From contig JADGAX010000001.1 of assembly GCA_015231795.1 (NCBI GenBank), positions 248,001 to 312,000 on the forward strand: a stretch of 64,000 bases of DNA, written 5' to 3'. Below the pieces are notes generated by a model. That model had not been told where the DNA came from, ran no database searches, and was given only the letters and a program-made list of their open reading frames with translations. Below are positions 9,295 to 18,866 of the stretch, piece by piece. Within the stretch, counting starts at the first letter, position 1. Each line of letters starts with the position of its first letter. The stretch comes from Alphaproteobacteria bacterium (lineage in GTDB: Bacteria > Pseudomonadota > Alphaproteobacteria > Rhodospirillales > WMHbin7). The translations under genes were made by a program, and so were the position numbers.

Positions 9295-10340
9295 CAGAGC
9301 GACGCCACTTGGGGAGCCACGGGTTCTTCGGCCAGATGGGCCAGCTCTTCCTTGATCTTGTCGTTGAAATTCTGGCAGACCAGATCGATGGCGACGCCCA
9401 CGGCGTTGGCGAAACCCAGGGCGTCGGTGCCGCCATGGCTTTTAACCGTAATGCCGTTAAGGCCAAGGAACATGGCCCCGTTATAGCGGCGTGGGTCGGC
9501 CCGGTGCTTCAGGCGTTCAAGGGCTGGGCGCGACAACAGATATCCGATCTTGGCGAGCAGGGAATGGCTGAAGGATTCCTTCAAGAAACGCGAGAACATC
9601 TTGGCCGTGCCTTCGACGGTCTTCAAGGCGACGTTGCCGGTAAAGCCATCGGTGACGATCACGTCCACGGTACCGGCCCCGATGTCGGTCCCCTCAACAA
9701 AACCATGGAAACTCAGCTGCATGTGGTGCGATTTTAAGATCGAATGTGCGGTCTTGACGGCGCTGTTGCCCTTCAGATCTTCCGATCCGACATTCAAGAT
9801 GCCGACGCTGGGCCGCTCGATGCCCAACACGATGCGGCAGAACACCTCACCCATGATGGCGAATTCGACCAGATTGTTGGCGTTGCAATCGACATTGGCG
9901 CCCAGGTCCAGCATGACGGTCTCGCCGCGCTGCGAGGGAAACAGACCCGCGATGGCAGGCCGGTCGATGCCGGGAACGGTGCGCAGAACGAACTTCGACA
10001 CCGCCATCAAGGCACCGGTATTGCCCGCCGACACCACGCCCTGGGCTTCGCCCTTGGCGACGGCGTCGATAGCCATCCACATGCTGGATTTGCGCCCCGT
10101 ACGCAGGACCTGCGAGGGCTTGGCGTCGCCGGATACGGCGTCGGGCGCATGACGGATGGTCGAAACTTCGGCGGCATCCGGATGCTTGGCCAGCAATTCC
10201 TTCAGTCGGGTTTCGTCGCCGAACAGAAGGAAGCGCGCCTTCGGGAATCGCTGTCTTACGATCGCAACCCCTTCGATCACCATATCGGGGGCGGAATCGC
10301 CCCCCATGGCGTCGAGAGCCAGCACGACCTCGTCTGACAC
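9294..10340 (-). CDS. plsX: Phosphate acyltransferase PlsX
   Basis: A 348-residue soluble enzyme that converts acyl-ACP to acyl-phosphate for phospholipid synthesis. Markers are [17 protein letters not shown] at the N-terminus, [40 protein letters not shown] and [16 protein letters not shown]. It sits between rpmF and fabH, its usual partners, and is coupled to fabH. Confidence 0.97.
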   Translation of the reverse strand: MSDEVVLALDAMGGDSAPDMVIEGVAIVRQRFPKARFLLFGDETRLKELLAKHPDAAEVSTIRHAPDAVSGDAKPSQVLRTGRKSSMWMAIDAVAKGEAQGVVSAGNTGALMAVSKFVLRTVPGIDRPAIAGLFPSQRGETVMLDLGANVDCNANNLVEFAIMGEVFCRIVLGIERPSVGILNVGSEDLKGNSAVKTAHSILKSHHMQLSFHGFVEGTDIGAGTVDVIVTDGFTGNVALKTVEGTAKMFSRFLKESFSHSLLAKIGYLLSRPALERLKHRADPRRYNGAMFLGLNGITVKSHGGTDALGFANAVGVAIDLVCQNFNDKIKEELAHLAEEPVAPQVASL

Positions 10341-10364
10341 GCTATCCCCTCCCTATACGGGATT

Positions 10365-10553
10365 TCAGGCTGCGGAAGCGGAATCGCCCGCCACCTGACG
10401 GCCATCGTAATGGCCGCAAGAGGGGCACATGTGATGCGGACGCTTCATTTCGCCGCAATTGGGGCACTCGGCCACGGCCTGCGGCTTCAGGGCGTGATGG
10501 GACCGGCGCATATTGCGGCGCGATTTCGAGGTTTTCTTTTTAGGTACGGCCAT
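10365..10553 (-). CDS. rpmF: 50S ribosomal protein L32
   Basis: A 62-residue ribosomal protein starting [20 protein letters not shown]. It keeps the four-cysteine zinc-ribbon form (CPNC and CPSC), unlike the cysteine-less L32 paralogues made under zinc starvation. It lies 25 bp upstream of plsX in the conserved yceD-rpmF-plsX-fabH order. Its 112-bp leader contains a CGCTCCG/CGGAGCG inverted repeat (10579-10607). Confidence 0.97.
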   Translation of the reverse strand: MAVPKKKTSKSRRNMRRSHHALKPQAVAECPNCGEMKRPHHMCPSCGHYDGRQVAGDSASAA

Positions 10554-10665
10554 GGGTCATCTCTCGAGCAAAAGGGAACGCTCCGAAGCCGTCGAGCATC
10601 CGGAGCGGAGCCAGTCTTCTTATATGAAAACCCCGCACAGGGCAAGGGCGCGTTAACCCATTGTA

Positions 10666-11232
10666 TTACACTTTTTTGTCCAACTTGTCGCGCAGCTTCG
10701 AAAGCGCAGCGAAGGGGTTGGGTTTTCCTTCGGCGCCATCCGACCCGGCATAGGGCGTGTTTTCAAGGCTGGCTCCGGGTTTTCTGGGAAAGGGGTCGAG
10801 GGAAAGCGCCAATTCCTCGGCCACCGCCTCGCCCACATCGATAACGCCATTTTCGATGGCGTCGGGTTCATCCTCCGCCTCAAAATCAAGGTCGATCTCG
10901 CTTTCCAGGGATTCAAGCGCCGCCTGCAAGGCATCGCCCTCTCCGTAGGTTCTTGATATTCCCACGTTAATTGTGTTCTTGACCGGCTCGAGCGTGACCA
11001 CGCAGGTTTGCGTGACCTCGGACTGGAGCCGCCCCTCCAGACAATAAAGGCCATTCGTGGACTGGGTCAGGCGCAACTGCGCCTTTAGCCCGTCCAGTCC
11101 CACAAGACCGAAGCGCAGGCGCAACTTTTCGCACTCGTCGGGTCTTGCCTCGATGGACAGGTCAAGCCCGTGGGCCTGAATGTCGCCGATGGACACAAGG
11201 CGCGAAAATTCAGGAAGTTGTTCGGTAGTCAT
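10666..11232 (-). CDS. YceD/DUF177 family protein
   Basis: A 188-residue DUF177 protein. Family features are the start EFSRLVSIGDIQAHGLDLSI, the central CLEGRLQSEVTQTCVVTLEPV, where TQTCVVTLEP is the diagnostic segment, and an acidic middle IDLDFEAEDEPDAIENGVID followed by VGEAVAEELALSLDPFPRKPG. DUF177/YceD proteins are implicated in 23S rRNA maturation or accumulation in several bacteria and plastids. The ATGA overlap with the upstream chaperone gene implies coupling. Confidence 0.92.
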   Translation of the reverse strand: MTTEQLPEFSRLVSIGDIQAHGLDLSIEARPDECEKLRLRFGLVGLDGLKAQLRLTQSTNGLYCLEGRLQSEVTQTCVVTLEPVKNTINVGISRTYGEGDALQAALESLESEIDLDFEAEDEPDAIENGVIDVGEAVAEELALSLDPFPRKPGASLENTPYAGSDGAEGKPNPFAALSKLRDKLDKKV

Positions 11233-11759
11233 GGCGAAACCTGCGTTTGGGCGAAAGGTGGGGGCGGAAATTGGGCCTGGGCGGTTTCGGGGCGCGTCCA
11301 GGCAAGAAGCACATAATCGGCCAGAAGGGCCAAATGCCCCGGGTCGGCCTTGGCGGCGGCAAACAAATTACGATCCAAGGCGGCGATCAGGGCGGCGGCG
11401 TCATTGGCCTCTAAAGCCTGGCGATAGGCCTGGCTGCGCCCGAAAAATCCCTGGGCCAGTTTCTTGACCCGGGCGCCGATTCGAATGTCGCTCGCCCCCA
11501 ATTCGCGCAGATTGACCTCCATATCGTCGAACATCAAGTCGAACAGTTCCTGCGCCTCTTCGGGATGGGTCCGGCTTAACGCCTCCATGACCAAAAAGGC
11601 GTGCAGAGTCAGGAGATCGAAGCGTCCCTCGGGCGAATCCGGCACCATGAATTGCGCGTAAAAGCCGGGTTCCCGCGCCCTGGCTACGATGCGTCCATAG
11701 CGCTCCACCGTTGCAGGTTGGGGGGTGTTTCCGCCAAAGAGCTTCTTTATCAAAGACAT
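11229..11759 (-). CDS. Ubiquinol-cytochrome c chaperone (CBP3 family)
   Basis: A 176-residue protein of the CBP3/UQCC1 family, related to the mitochondrial assembly factor for cytochrome b of the bc1 complex. The core runs YGRIVARAREPGFYAQF, then FDLLTLHAFLVMEAL, LFDLMFDDMEVNLRELGASDI, KKLAQGFFGRSQAYRQAL. The start MSLIKKLFGG at 11759 is preferred to the 14-codon-longer frame, which has no family similarity. Next to yceD this is a standard alphaproteobacterial neighbourhood. Confidence 0.92.
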   Translation of the reverse strand: MSLIKKLFGGNTPQPATVERYGRIVARAREPGFYAQFMVPDSPEGRFDLLTLHAFLVMEALSRTHPEEAQELFDLMFDDMEVNLRELGASDIRIGARVKKLAQGFFGRSQAYRQALEANDAAALIAALDRNLFAAAKADPGHLALLADYVLLAWTRPETAQAQFPPPPFAQTQVSP

Positions 11760-11854
11760 AGCTTTACCGTTTGCGGGGAAGATTGACAGGCAGGGTCCCA
11801 AGACCTAGCTTCTTCGGCAACGCACTATCGGCTTTCAAGGCTTTGCTCGTCAAC

Positions 11855-12316
11855 ATGCGCTCTGTATCCGCCCTTCTTCTCGTCGCCAGTCTGACTTGGG
11901 TCGCCGCCTGCCAACCCATCGTGGACGTGCGCGGCAACCTGCCCAACGAAGAGCAATTGTCCCTGATCAAGCCCGGCGACATCGGCAAGGATGATGTGCT
12001 GGCCATGCTGGGCACGCCGTCATCGGTGGCCGCTTTTGACGACGAGACCTGGTATTACATCAGCTCTAAAACCGAGCAGACGGCCTTCTTCAAGCCCAAG
12101 GAAATCGAGCGCAAGGTGGTCGCCATCAGCTTCGAGAAAAGTGGCTTGGTCAAGAATGTGCGTCAACTGGGCATGCAAGACGGCAAGATCGTGCAACAGG
12201 TCGAGCGCGTCACGCCCACGGCGGGCAATGAGATGACCTTCCTTGAACAATTGTTCGGCAATGTCGGGCGCTTCTCGCAGCCAAGCAGCGGCGGCGGCAC
12301 GCCTGGGAAATTCTAG
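11855..12316 (+). CDS. bamE: Outer membrane assembly lipoprotein BamE/OmlA (SmpA family)
   Basis: A 153-residue lipoprotein. The signal peptide MRSVSALLLVASLTWVAAC ends in a lipobox (V-A-A-C, Cys19), which sets the start at 11855 rather than the TTG at 11771. The mature part has the SmpA/OmlA core: LSLIKPGDIGKDDVLAMLGTPS, then DDETWYYISSKTEQTAFFKP. BamE is an accessory lipoprotein of the BAM complex that inserts beta-barrel proteins into the outer membrane. It is divergent from the CBP3 chaperone, and its stop overlaps the GT41 gene stop by 4 bases. Confidence 0.94.
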   Translation: MRSVSALLLVASLTWVAACQPIVDVRGNLPNEEQLSLIKPGDIGKDDVLAMLGTPSSVAAFDDETWYYISSKTEQTAFFKPKEIERKVVAISFEKSGLVKNVRQLGMQDGKIVQQVERVTPTAGNEMTFLEQLFGNVGRFSQPSSGGGTPGKF

Positions 12317-14073
12317 CTTTTCGCAACCGCCTGTTCGATAAAGGACTCCAGCGCCTTAACGGGTGCCTGATCGTCGAACAGACGTCCCTGCCCGGCCTTG
12401 ATGCGCTCGCGCACAGCCGCGTTCCAAGCCGCGTCGGTTCCCAGCTTCACGGCGATCGCGACATAGGCTTTAAGATCGGAAGCGATGCATTCGTCCAGTC
12501 CCAACAATTTCAGCATGGCGCAACTGTGGCGGCCCCGCATCAGATGGCTGGGCATGGTGACGATGGGCAGGTTTCGCGACAGGGCTTCCAGCGAGGTGTT
12601 GCCGCCCGACCAGCCGACGCTGTCTAGAAAGACGTCGCACGCCCCATTCAACTGCACATAGTCCGTCCAGGCCATCCAAGGAAGGAAGACAAGGTGGTCG
12701 GCTGGGTTCAGCCCCTCCGCCTTGAAGGCGGCCTCGATACGAGCCTTGAATTTGCGGTTGTCGAGATGGCGCGTCTTGTGAAGGATGAAGGCGAAACGGG
12801 CGCCCGCGGCCTGCTTGGCGATGGCGGTGAACAAACGGTCGTATTGCGGCAGATATTTTTGCAGCGCCTGGCAGCATAAATAGATCGGCCCCGTTGCGGG
12901 CAGACCGAAATCGGCGCGCGTTTTCGTTTGTTCAAGTTGCGGCGGGCGGTAGGCGATGGACAGATTGGGCAGGCGGATCAGCTTTTCACAATAATGGGCA
13001 TCGGAAGCGTCCGGTTCCATCAAGTCGCTGGTCAGGAAATAATCCATGCTGGGCAGGCCGGATGTGACCGGATGGCCCCAGGAAACGGCCTGCGTCGGGG
13101 CAAGTTTCAGGGCGGCCAGGGCAAAGCTGCGGCCATCCATACCCAGATCGGGATAGATCAGCACATCCAGCCCGTCGGCACGGATCTGGCGGGCGGCCTC
13201 TTCGACCGGTCCTTTCAGATCGCGAAAGACGTCGCACAATCCGGCCAGCGCCCTGGTTGAGCCGTCGGGAACGCCGTTGGTCAGATAACCGTGAATGATG
13301 AACCGGCTGCGATCCAGGTGGCGTATCCAGCCGTTGAACAGCAAGGCGATGGTGTGGCTGGTGAAATAGGACGAGGCGAATCCGACGCGGATGCGCTTGT
13401 CGTCGCTCGATACCCGGTCGCGCGATTTTGGGGGATCGGCCAGATCGGGAAGCCAGGCAGACATCACGCGGTGGACAAGACGGCCATAAAGTTCCTGCAA
13501 GGGCCTGTCGTCCTCGCCTTGATAGGCCAATTCGAAATTGGTGCGCAGCAAAATGCCCGCGACATGTTTGGCGGCCTCTTCGGGCGATTGCGGATGAAGG
13601 ACGGCCTCAAGCGCCGAAACGCCGGAGAAAACGCGACGCCGCCACAGCATGATTTCGGCAGTTGACATATAAACGCGCGGCAAAAGCCTGCTGACCAACC
13701 AACGGGCACCCACATGCGATGGGTCGGCCAGAAGCGCCGTCAACAGGCTGTCGCGCGCCGAATCGATGTCGCCCAAGCCGAGAAAGGCCAAGCCAAGATT
13801 GAATTGCGCCTGCGCGTCCTGCGGATGGCGAACCGATTCGCCCGCCAGGGACTGAACGAAATCGATGGCCAGCCGCTCGTTCTCGGGGGCGATTTTGTAA
13901 GCGCGGTTCAACAACGAGGCCGCAATCTCGAATTGCTGGCCCGAGAGCGCCATCTTTCCCAGTCCATGCAGCGATGACGCATCCTGGGGATTGGCCGCCA
14001 GCGAGGCTTTGAACGCCTCCTCGGCCCCCTTCATATCGCCAACGCTCAGCTTGGCCCAGCCATCGGCACTCAT
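12313..14073 (-). CDS. TPR-containing O-linked GlcNAc transferase-like protein (GT41)
   Basis: A 586-residue protein with an N-terminal TPR region (about residues 1-130: GWAKLSVGDMKGAEEAFKASLAANP, then further TPR pairs) and a SPINDLY/OGT-like catalytic region (about 225-580). Catalytic markers are RIRVGFASSYFTSHTIALLF, DLGMDGRSFALAALKLAP, AVSWGHPVTSGLPSMDYFL, and the UDP-site segment VFLDSVGWSGGNTSLEAL near the C-terminus. Bacterial GT41 proteins modify protein targets; in Caulobacter the TPR-GT41 protein FlmG glycosylates flagellins. The target here is unknown. It is separated from hppA by that gene's terminator. Confidence 0.88.
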   Translation of the reverse strand: MSADGWAKLSVGDMKGAEEAFKASLAANPQDASSLHGLGKMALSGQQFEIAASLLNRAYKIAPENERLAIDFVQSLAGESVRHPQDAQAQFNLGLAFLGLGDIDSARDSLLTALLADPSHVGARWLVSRLLPRVYMSTAEIMLWRRRVFSGVSALEAVLHPQSPEEAAKHVAGILLRTNFELAYQGEDDRPLQELYGRLVHRVMSAWLPDLADPPKSRDRVSSDDKRIRVGFASSYFTSHTIALLFNGWIRHLDRSRFIIHGYLTNGVPDGSTRALAGLCDVFRDLKGPVEEAARQIRADGLDVLIYPDLGMDGRSFALAALKLAPTQAVSWGHPVTSGLPSMDYFLTSDLMEPDASDAHYCEKLIRLPNLSIAYRPPQLEQTKTRADFGLPATGPIYLCCQALQKYLPQYDRLFTAIAKQAAGARFAFILHKTRHLDNRKFKARIEAAFKAEGLNPADHLVFLPWMAWTDYVQLNGACDVFLDSVGWSGGNTSLEALSRNLPIVTMPSHLMRGRHSCAMLKLLGLDECIASDLKAYVAIAVKLGTDAAWNAAVRERIKAGQGRLFDDQAPVKALESFIEQAVAKS

Positions 14074-14087
14074 GACCCATTCCTCAA

Positions 14088-14123
14088 ATGAAAAGCCCCG
14101 GAACCTTGCGGCTCCGGGGCTTT
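14088..14123 (-). terminator. Rho-independent terminator of hppA
   Basis: AAAGCCCCGGA (14092-14102) pairs perfectly with TCCGGGGCTTT (14113-14123) around a 10-base loop. Read on the minus strand the stem is followed by TTTTCATTT. It lies 22 bases past the hppA stop and also isolates the start of the GT41 gene. Confidence 0.85.
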
Positions 14124-14144
14124 CCGGTCAAGCGGTTATCAAGA

Positions 14145-16223
14145 TTAGGCAGCAACCATGGCCAGCAACAGAATGGCCACGATGTTGATGATCTTGATCA
14201 TCGGGTTGACGGCCGGACCGGCGGTGTCCTTGTACGGATCGCCAACCGTGTCGCCCGTGACGGCGGCCTTGTGGGCATCACTGCCCTTGCCGCCGAAATG
14301 GCCGTCTTCGATGTACTTCTTGGCGTTGTCCCAAGCGCCGCCGCCCGAGGTCATCGAGATGGCGACGAACAGGCCGGTGACAATGGTGCCCATCAGCATG
14401 GCGCCCAGCGTCACGAAGGCATGCGCCTGACCCGCCACCAGAAGGATGACGAAGTAGACCACGATGGGCGCGAAGACCGGCAGCATCGAGGGCACGATCA
14501 TTTCGCGGATCGCGGCCTTGGTCAGCATGTCGACGGCCTTGCCGTAATCAGGCTTGCCCGTCCCTTCCATGATGCCAGGGATTTCCTTGAACTGACGACG
14601 CACTTCGATCACCACCGAACCGGCGGCGCGACCGACGGCCATCATGCCCATCGAACCGAACAGGTAGGGCAGCATGCCGCCGATGAACAGGCCGATGACC
14701 ACATAGGGGTCGGACAGTTCGAAGTTGAGCTGAAGCTGCGGGAAGTAATGCTTCAGATCTTCCGTGTAGGCGGCGAACAGCACCAGGGCGGCCAGACCGG
14801 CGGAACCGATGGCGTAACCCTTGGTGACGGCCTTGGTGGTGTTGCCCACGGCGTCCAGGGCGTCAGTGATCTTGCGGATGTCCTTGGGCATGTCGCTCAT
14901 TTCAGCGATGCCGCCCGCGTTGTCCGTCACCGGGCCATAGGCGTCCAGGGCCACGACCATGCCTGCCAGGGCCAGCATGGTGGTTGCCGAGATGGCGATG
15001 CCGAACAGACCGGCCATCGTGTAGGCGACGATGATGCCGCCCGAGATGACCAGAACCGGAAGCGCCGTCGATTCCATCGACACGGCCAGACCCTGAATGA
15101 CGTTGGTGCCATGGCCGGTAACCGAGGAATTGGCGATGCTGGTCACGGGGCGATAGCCCGTGCCGGTGTAATATTCGGTGATCCAAACGATCAGACCGGT
15201 AACGACCAGACCGATCAGCGCGCAGATATACAGGTCGCGACCCGTATAGGACATGCCGCCGATCGGCGTCGAAAAGCCAGCCGTCATGTAGATCGACACG
15301 CCGACCAGAGCCGCCGAAATGACGCCAGTGGCGATCAGGCCCTTGTACAGAGCCTTCATGATGTTGTTGTCAGCGGACAGCTTGACGAAGAACGTGCCCA
15401 CCACCGAAGCGGGGATGCACACGCCTGCGATCACCAGCGGCAGCATCATCATCGACGTCATGACGTCGCCGGTGAAGAAGATGGTCGCCAGCAGCATGGT
15501 GGCCACGATGGTCACGGCATAGGTTTCGAACAAGTCGGCAGCCATGCCGGCGCAGTCGCCCACGTTGTCGCCCACGTTGTCGGCGATCACGGCGGGGTTG
15601 CGGGGGTCGTCCTCGGGAATGCCTGCTTCGACCTTGCCCACCAGATCGGCGCCGACGTCAGCGCCCTTGGTGAAGATGCCGCCGCCCAAACGGGCGAAGA
15701 TGGAAATCAAGGAAGCGCCGAAGGACAGAGCGACCAGGGCTTCCATGATGGCGCGGGTTTCGCCCGGCATCCAAGCCGAGAGAACGCCGTAATAGCCGGC
15801 AACGCCCAGAATGCCGAGACCGACCACCAACAGACCGGTGATGGCGCCCGACTTGAAGGCGATGTCCAGGGCGTATTGCATGCCGCCCGTGCGGGCGGCG
15901 TCGGCGGTGCGCACATTGGCGCGGACCGAGACGTTCATGCCGACATAACCGGCGGCGCCCGAAAGCAGCGAACCGATCACGAAGCCGAGTGCAACGTGAA
16001 CGCCAAGACGCCAAGCGATCAGAACCGCGATGACCACGCCGACGATGGCGATGGTGCGGTACTGGCGGTTGAGGTAGGCGCTAGCACCTTCCTGAATGGC
16101 GGCAGCGATTTGCTGCATGCGTTCATTACCGGCGGAAGCCGCCAGAATCGATTTGGTGGCGTAAGCGCCATAGGCCAGCGCAAGCAGGCCGCAGACGATT
16201 ACCAAGATAAAGGCTGTCGACAT
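14145..16223 (-). CDS. hppA: Membrane-bound proton-translocating pyrophosphatase
   Basis: A 692-residue membrane protein, about 16 helices, that couples hydrolysis of pyrophosphate to H+ pumping across the inner membrane. The substrate loop [11 protein letters not shown] (about residues 189-199) and [16 protein letters not shown] (about 215-230) are intact. A GNTTKA motif around residue 455 places lysine where K+-dependent enzymes have alanine, so it should be the K+-independent type, as in Rhodospirillum rubrum. It is monocistronic with its own terminator and a 250-bp upstream region. Confidence 0.97.
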   Translation of the reverse strand: MSTAFILVIVCGLLALAYGAYATKSILAASAGNERMQQIAAAIQEGASAYLNRQYRTIAIVGVVIAVLIAWRLGVHVALGFVIGSLLSGAAGYVGMNVSVRANVRTADAARTGGMQYALDIAFKSGAITGLLVVGLGILGVAGYYGVLSAWMPGETRAIMEALVALSFGASLISIFARLGGGIFTKGADVGADLVGKVEAGIPEDDPRNPAVIADNVGDNVGDCAGMAADLFETYAVTIVATMLLATIFFTGDVMTSMMMLPLVIAGVCIPASVVGTFFVKLSADNNIMKALYKGLIATGVISAALVGVSIYMTAGFSTPIGGMSYTGRDLYICALIGLVVTGLIVWITEYYTGTGYRPVTSIANSSVTGHGTNVIQGLAVSMESTALPVLVISGGIIVAYTMAGLFGIAISATTMLALAGMVVALDAYGPVTDNAGGIAEMSDMPKDIRKITDALDAVGNTTKAVTKGYAIGSAGLAALVLFAAYTEDLKHYFPQLQLNFELSDPYVVIGLFIGGMLPYLFGSMGMMAVGRAAGSVVIEVRRQFKEIPGIMEGTGKPDYGKAVDMLTKAAIREMIVPSMLPVFAPIVVYFVILLVAGQAHAFVTLGAMLMGTIVTGLFVAISMTSGGGAWDNAKKYIEDGHFGGKGSDAHKAAVTGDTVGDPYKDTAGPAVNPMIKIINIVAILLLAMVAA

Positions 16224-16389
16224 GGTTTTTTGTTCCCAGAGCGAGATGTGTCGGACGAACTGAAGAAAACCCCTGTGGTCTTTGGCGTCCAGCCAGGGCG
16301 AAACCTAGCTGGGTGCCGAAGAGGTGGCGAATTTGCCAGATTGCCTCCCCCCACGCAACACGACTCTTGCAAAATTGGTAGGGAAATAC

Positions 16390-16405
16390 CCACCCTGCAG
16401 GGTGG
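16390..16405. repeat. Perfect 16-bp palindrome upstream of hppA
   Basis: CCACCCTGCAGGGTGG is an exact palindrome in the 250-bp gap between fliL and hppA, about 165 bases upstream of the hppA start. It could be an operator, or a weak terminator for fliL (followed by GTATTTCC on the minus strand). AT-rich sequence at 16428-16450 lies between it and fliL. Nothing else coding is visible in the gap. Confidence 0.4.
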
Positions 16406-16473
16406 TTACGCTACGGAACCCCGTGAATCATAAGTATATTATAAAATCATGATCTACGAATATGTTGTGCAAA

Positions 16474-16914
16474 TCAGCGTTCAAATATCTCGACGACCAG
16501 CACATCCGTCACGACTCCGGGTCCCATCACCTTGGCGATGTCGGACAACATACGCGGTTTCAACTGAGACAGATCGGTGGTGGGGCGGTTCTTCAGATGC
16601 ACCGGCAGCACGATTTGCAGATTGGTGATCAGCGTGTCGCGGATGCGCGGCATCATGTGCGAAACCTTCGAACGGTACTCGTCCTTCGATTCCAGGCGCA
16701 AGGTCATGAAGACCTGTCTTGGTTTCTGATCCGGGATGAAGACGGGGATCGAAATCGATTCCATGTCGATGAAGGCCATTTTCACCACCGGCGCCGCGAC
16801 CGGTTCAACGGTTTTAGGCTTGGCGAAGGGGCCGATGCCGAAAACGACCATGGCGCCGACGGCGCCGCCGCCCAGCAAAATCAGAATCACGACCAGAATG
16901 ACCAGCTTTTTCAT
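16474..16914 (-). CDS. fliL: FliL-like flagellar basal-body-associated protein (orphan)
   Basis: A 146-residue protein with one N-terminal helix (KKLVILVVILILLGGGAVGAM) and a periplasmic FliL domain. Domain markers are FIDMESISIPVFI, VFMTLRLESKDE, MPRIRDTLITNLQIVL and a C-terminal VVTDVLVVEIFER. Classical FliL surrounds the stator at the flagellar motor; its domain resembles stomatin/SPFH. This copy sits after thiL and away from other flagellar genes, so a motor role is an inference. Confidence 0.75.
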   Translation of the reverse strand: MKKLVILVVILILLGGGAVGAMVVFGIGPFAKPKTVEPVAAPVVKMAFIDMESISIPVFIPDQKPRQVFMTLRLESKDEYRSKVSHMMPRIRDTLITNLQIVLPVHLKNRPTTDLSQLKPRMLSDIAKVMGPGVVTDVLVVEIFER

Positions 16915-16940
16915 ATCCCCACCCTATCGAACAAAAGAAA

Positions 16941-17927
16941 TCAGAAGTGACGCCACCCTGCTAAGGGGATGGCGATGGGCGCTCCCGAAGCGTCCAACGC
17001 TTGAACGCCCGCACCTTCCGCCATGTGACCGATCACGGTCAAGCCCAAGCGAAGGCGCGCCGCGATTTCTTGCAACTGCGCCACGTTGGAAGCGGGTGCC
17101 GTGATCAGCAATTCGTAATCGTCGCCACCGGCAAGAATGCGCTCGCGACGCTTCGGATCGTCCTTCAGCGCCGTTCTGGCGGGCGACGACAAGGGAATGT
17201 CTTGCTCGCGCACGATTCCCGCCAGCCCCGAAGCCTTGCAGATATGCGCCAAATCGGCCAACAGACCGTCGGAAATGTCCATGCCAGCATGCGCCTTGCG
17301 GCTGGCCGCCAAGGCTTGTCCCAGTTCCAACCGGGGGCGCGGCAACAGATAGCGGTCGGCCAGCCATTTGCGTTCGTCCTCGAACAGATTGGCCAGCTTA
17401 CCGTCCAGCGCGTCAAGCCCCAGGGCGCCGTCGCCGATGGTGCCGGAAACCAGAATCGCATCGCCCGCCCGAGCCGCCGAACGTTTGAGGGCGCGTCCCT
17501 CCTCCACTTCGCCCAGCGCGGTTACCGCCAAGGTAAAGGGGCCAGGCGTGGAGACCGTATCGCCGCCGATGATGGGAACCGAGAATTCGGCCTTGTCTTG
17601 CGCCAGTCCCTTGGCGAAACGGGCGAGCCAGGCTTCGTCAACGCCCTTGGGAAAACAGGCGGCCACCAACAGGCCAAGCGGCTTGGCGCCCATTGCCGCC
17701 AGATCGCTTAGATTCACACGCAATGCCTTGCGGGCCACTAGATCGGGCGGGTCATCGGTCCTGAAATGCACGCCCGCCACCAGAGCGTCGGTGGTGACGA
17801 CCAAGCGGCAACCGGGCGAAATCGGCACCAGAGCAGCGTCGTCCTTCAGATTCAAAGCACCGGGAAAGCCCTCGGCCAAGGGGGCGAACAAACGTTCGAT
17901 CAGATCGAATTCACCCAATATTGCCAT
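16941..17927 (-). CDS. thiL: Thiamine-monophosphate kinase
   Basis: A 328-residue PurM-like kinase that phosphorylates thiamine monophosphate to thiamine diphosphate. Visible motifs are GEFDLIERLFAPLA at the N-terminus, NLKDDAALVPI, AMGAKPLGLLVA, PIIGGDTVSTPGPFTLAVTALGEV, GDAILVSGTIGDGALGLDAL, MDISDGLLADLAHI and ILAGGDDYELLITAP. The start at 17927 is chosen because the 21-codon extension lacks similarity. The gene begins inside the last 17 bases of nusB, as in many alphaproteobacteria. Confidence 0.95.
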   Translation of the reverse strand: MAILGEFDLIERLFAPLAEGFPGALNLKDDAALVPISPGCRLVVTTDALVAGVHFRTDDPPDLVARKALRVNLSDLAAMGAKPLGLLVAACFPKGVDEAWLARFAKGLAQDKAEFSVPIIGGDTVSTPGPFTLAVTALGEVEEGRALKRSAARAGDAILVSGTIGDGALGLDALDGKLANLFEDERKWLADRYLLPRPRLELGQALAASRKAHAGMDISDGLLADLAHICKASGLAGIVREQDIPLSSPARTALKDDPKRRERILAGGDDYELLITAPASNVAQLQEIAARLRLGLTVIGHMAEGAGVQALDASGAPIAIPLAGWRHF

Positions 17928-18396
17928 CGTGCAGCGTTTTGGCCAGACGGTCGAGGACGGCATTGACCAGCCCCACTTCGGGACCGTCATAAAAGCTGCG
18001 GGCGATGTCGGTATATTCGCTGATCACCGCCTTGGGCGGCAGATCCTTTTTGCCCATCCACAATTCGGCCACGCCAGCTTGCAAGATGGCGCGCAGCAAG
18101 GGTTCGATGCGTTCAAGCTCCCAGCCCGAAGACAGGCTTTTGGCGATCATCGCATCGATGTCGGCGCTTTTCATCGATGCCTCGCGCACCACGGCGACCA
18201 GATGTTCACGGTCGGGAGCGGCGATGTCGGCGTCGGCGTCGGATTCGTCCAGACGCAATGGACCGGCCAAGTGCTGCGCCAGCACCTCGTCGACGCTTTG
18301 GTCGGCCACTTGAATTTGATAAAGCGCCTGCACGGCCATCAGCCTGGCCACGGCGCGCCGTTTGGGCAGCGGCGCTTTGGATGGGGATGAACTCAT
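17911..18396 (-). CDS. nusB: Transcription antitermination factor NusB
   Basis: A 161-residue all-helical protein that binds boxA RNA with NusE (S10) for rRNA antitermination. It shows ARLMAVQALYQIQ, IEPLLRAILQAGVAELW, AVISEYTDIARSF and GLVNAVLDRLAKTL. Its start overlaps the ribH stop (ATGA), giving the widespread ribH-nusB-thiL order. Confidence 0.96.
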   Translation of the reverse strand: MSSSPSKAPLPKRRAVARLMAVQALYQIQVADQSVDEVLAQHLAGPLRLDESDADADIAAPDREHLVAVVREASMKSADIDAMIAKSLSSGWELERIEPLLRAILQAGVAELWMGKKDLPPKAVISEYTDIARSFYDGPEVGLVNAVLDRLAKTLHDGNIG

Positions 18397-18854
18397 TTCG
18401 GAATCAGGCGAAGTTCGCGCTTGATTTCGATCATGCGCAGGCAGGCCCTGGCCGCCTGGCCGCCGAAATTACGCCCATCCACCCGGGCGCGCTCCCAGGC
18501 CTGTTCCTCGGTCTTGCAGGTCAACACGCCGTTGCCCAGCGCCAATGTGTATTGGATGGTCAGATCGTGCAGCGTGCGCATGGTCGAGCTGCTGATATGT
18601 TCGTAATGATCCGTCTCGCCCTGTATGGCGCAGCCCAGCGCCACATAGCCGGAATAGCGCTCGTCGGTGGCGCGCAGTTCCATGGCGCGCACCGCATAGC
18701 GGATGGCGGCGGGAATTTCGTAAATGCCGGGAACGATGACGCGCTTGTATCCGGCGCCCACGGCGGCCAATTCTTGCACCGCGCCATGGATCAGATGGTC
18801 GCTGATGTCATTGTAGAAGCGGGCTTCGACGATCAGAATGCTCATGCCGGCCAT
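18393..18854 (-). CDS. ribH: 6,7-dimethyl-8-ribityllumazine synthase
   Basis: A 153-residue lumazine synthase that joins 5-amino-6-ribitylamino-uracil with dihydroxybutanone phosphate. Motifs are ILIVEARFYNDISDHLI, VPGIYEIPAAIRYAV, YVALGCAIQGETDHYEHI and LGNGVLTCKTEEQAWERA. A second in-frame Met at codon 4 is an equally good start. It sits 12 bp after ribBX and overlaps nusB. Confidence 0.96.
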   Translation of the reverse strand: MAGMSILIVEARFYNDISDHLIHGAVQELAAVGAGYKRVIVPGIYEIPAAIRYAVRAMELRATDERYSGYVALGCAIQGETDHYEHISSSTMRTLHDLTIQYTLALGNGVLTCKTEEQAWERARVDGRNFGGQAARACLRMIEIKRELRLIPK

Positions 18855-18866
18855 GATGCAATGCTC

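Noticed and set aside
14088-16433. Long forward ORF of 781 codons opposite hppA
   Set aside because: It is a high-GC mirror of hppA, rich in His/Gln/Arg/Asp, with no domain. hppA has clear catalytic motifs.
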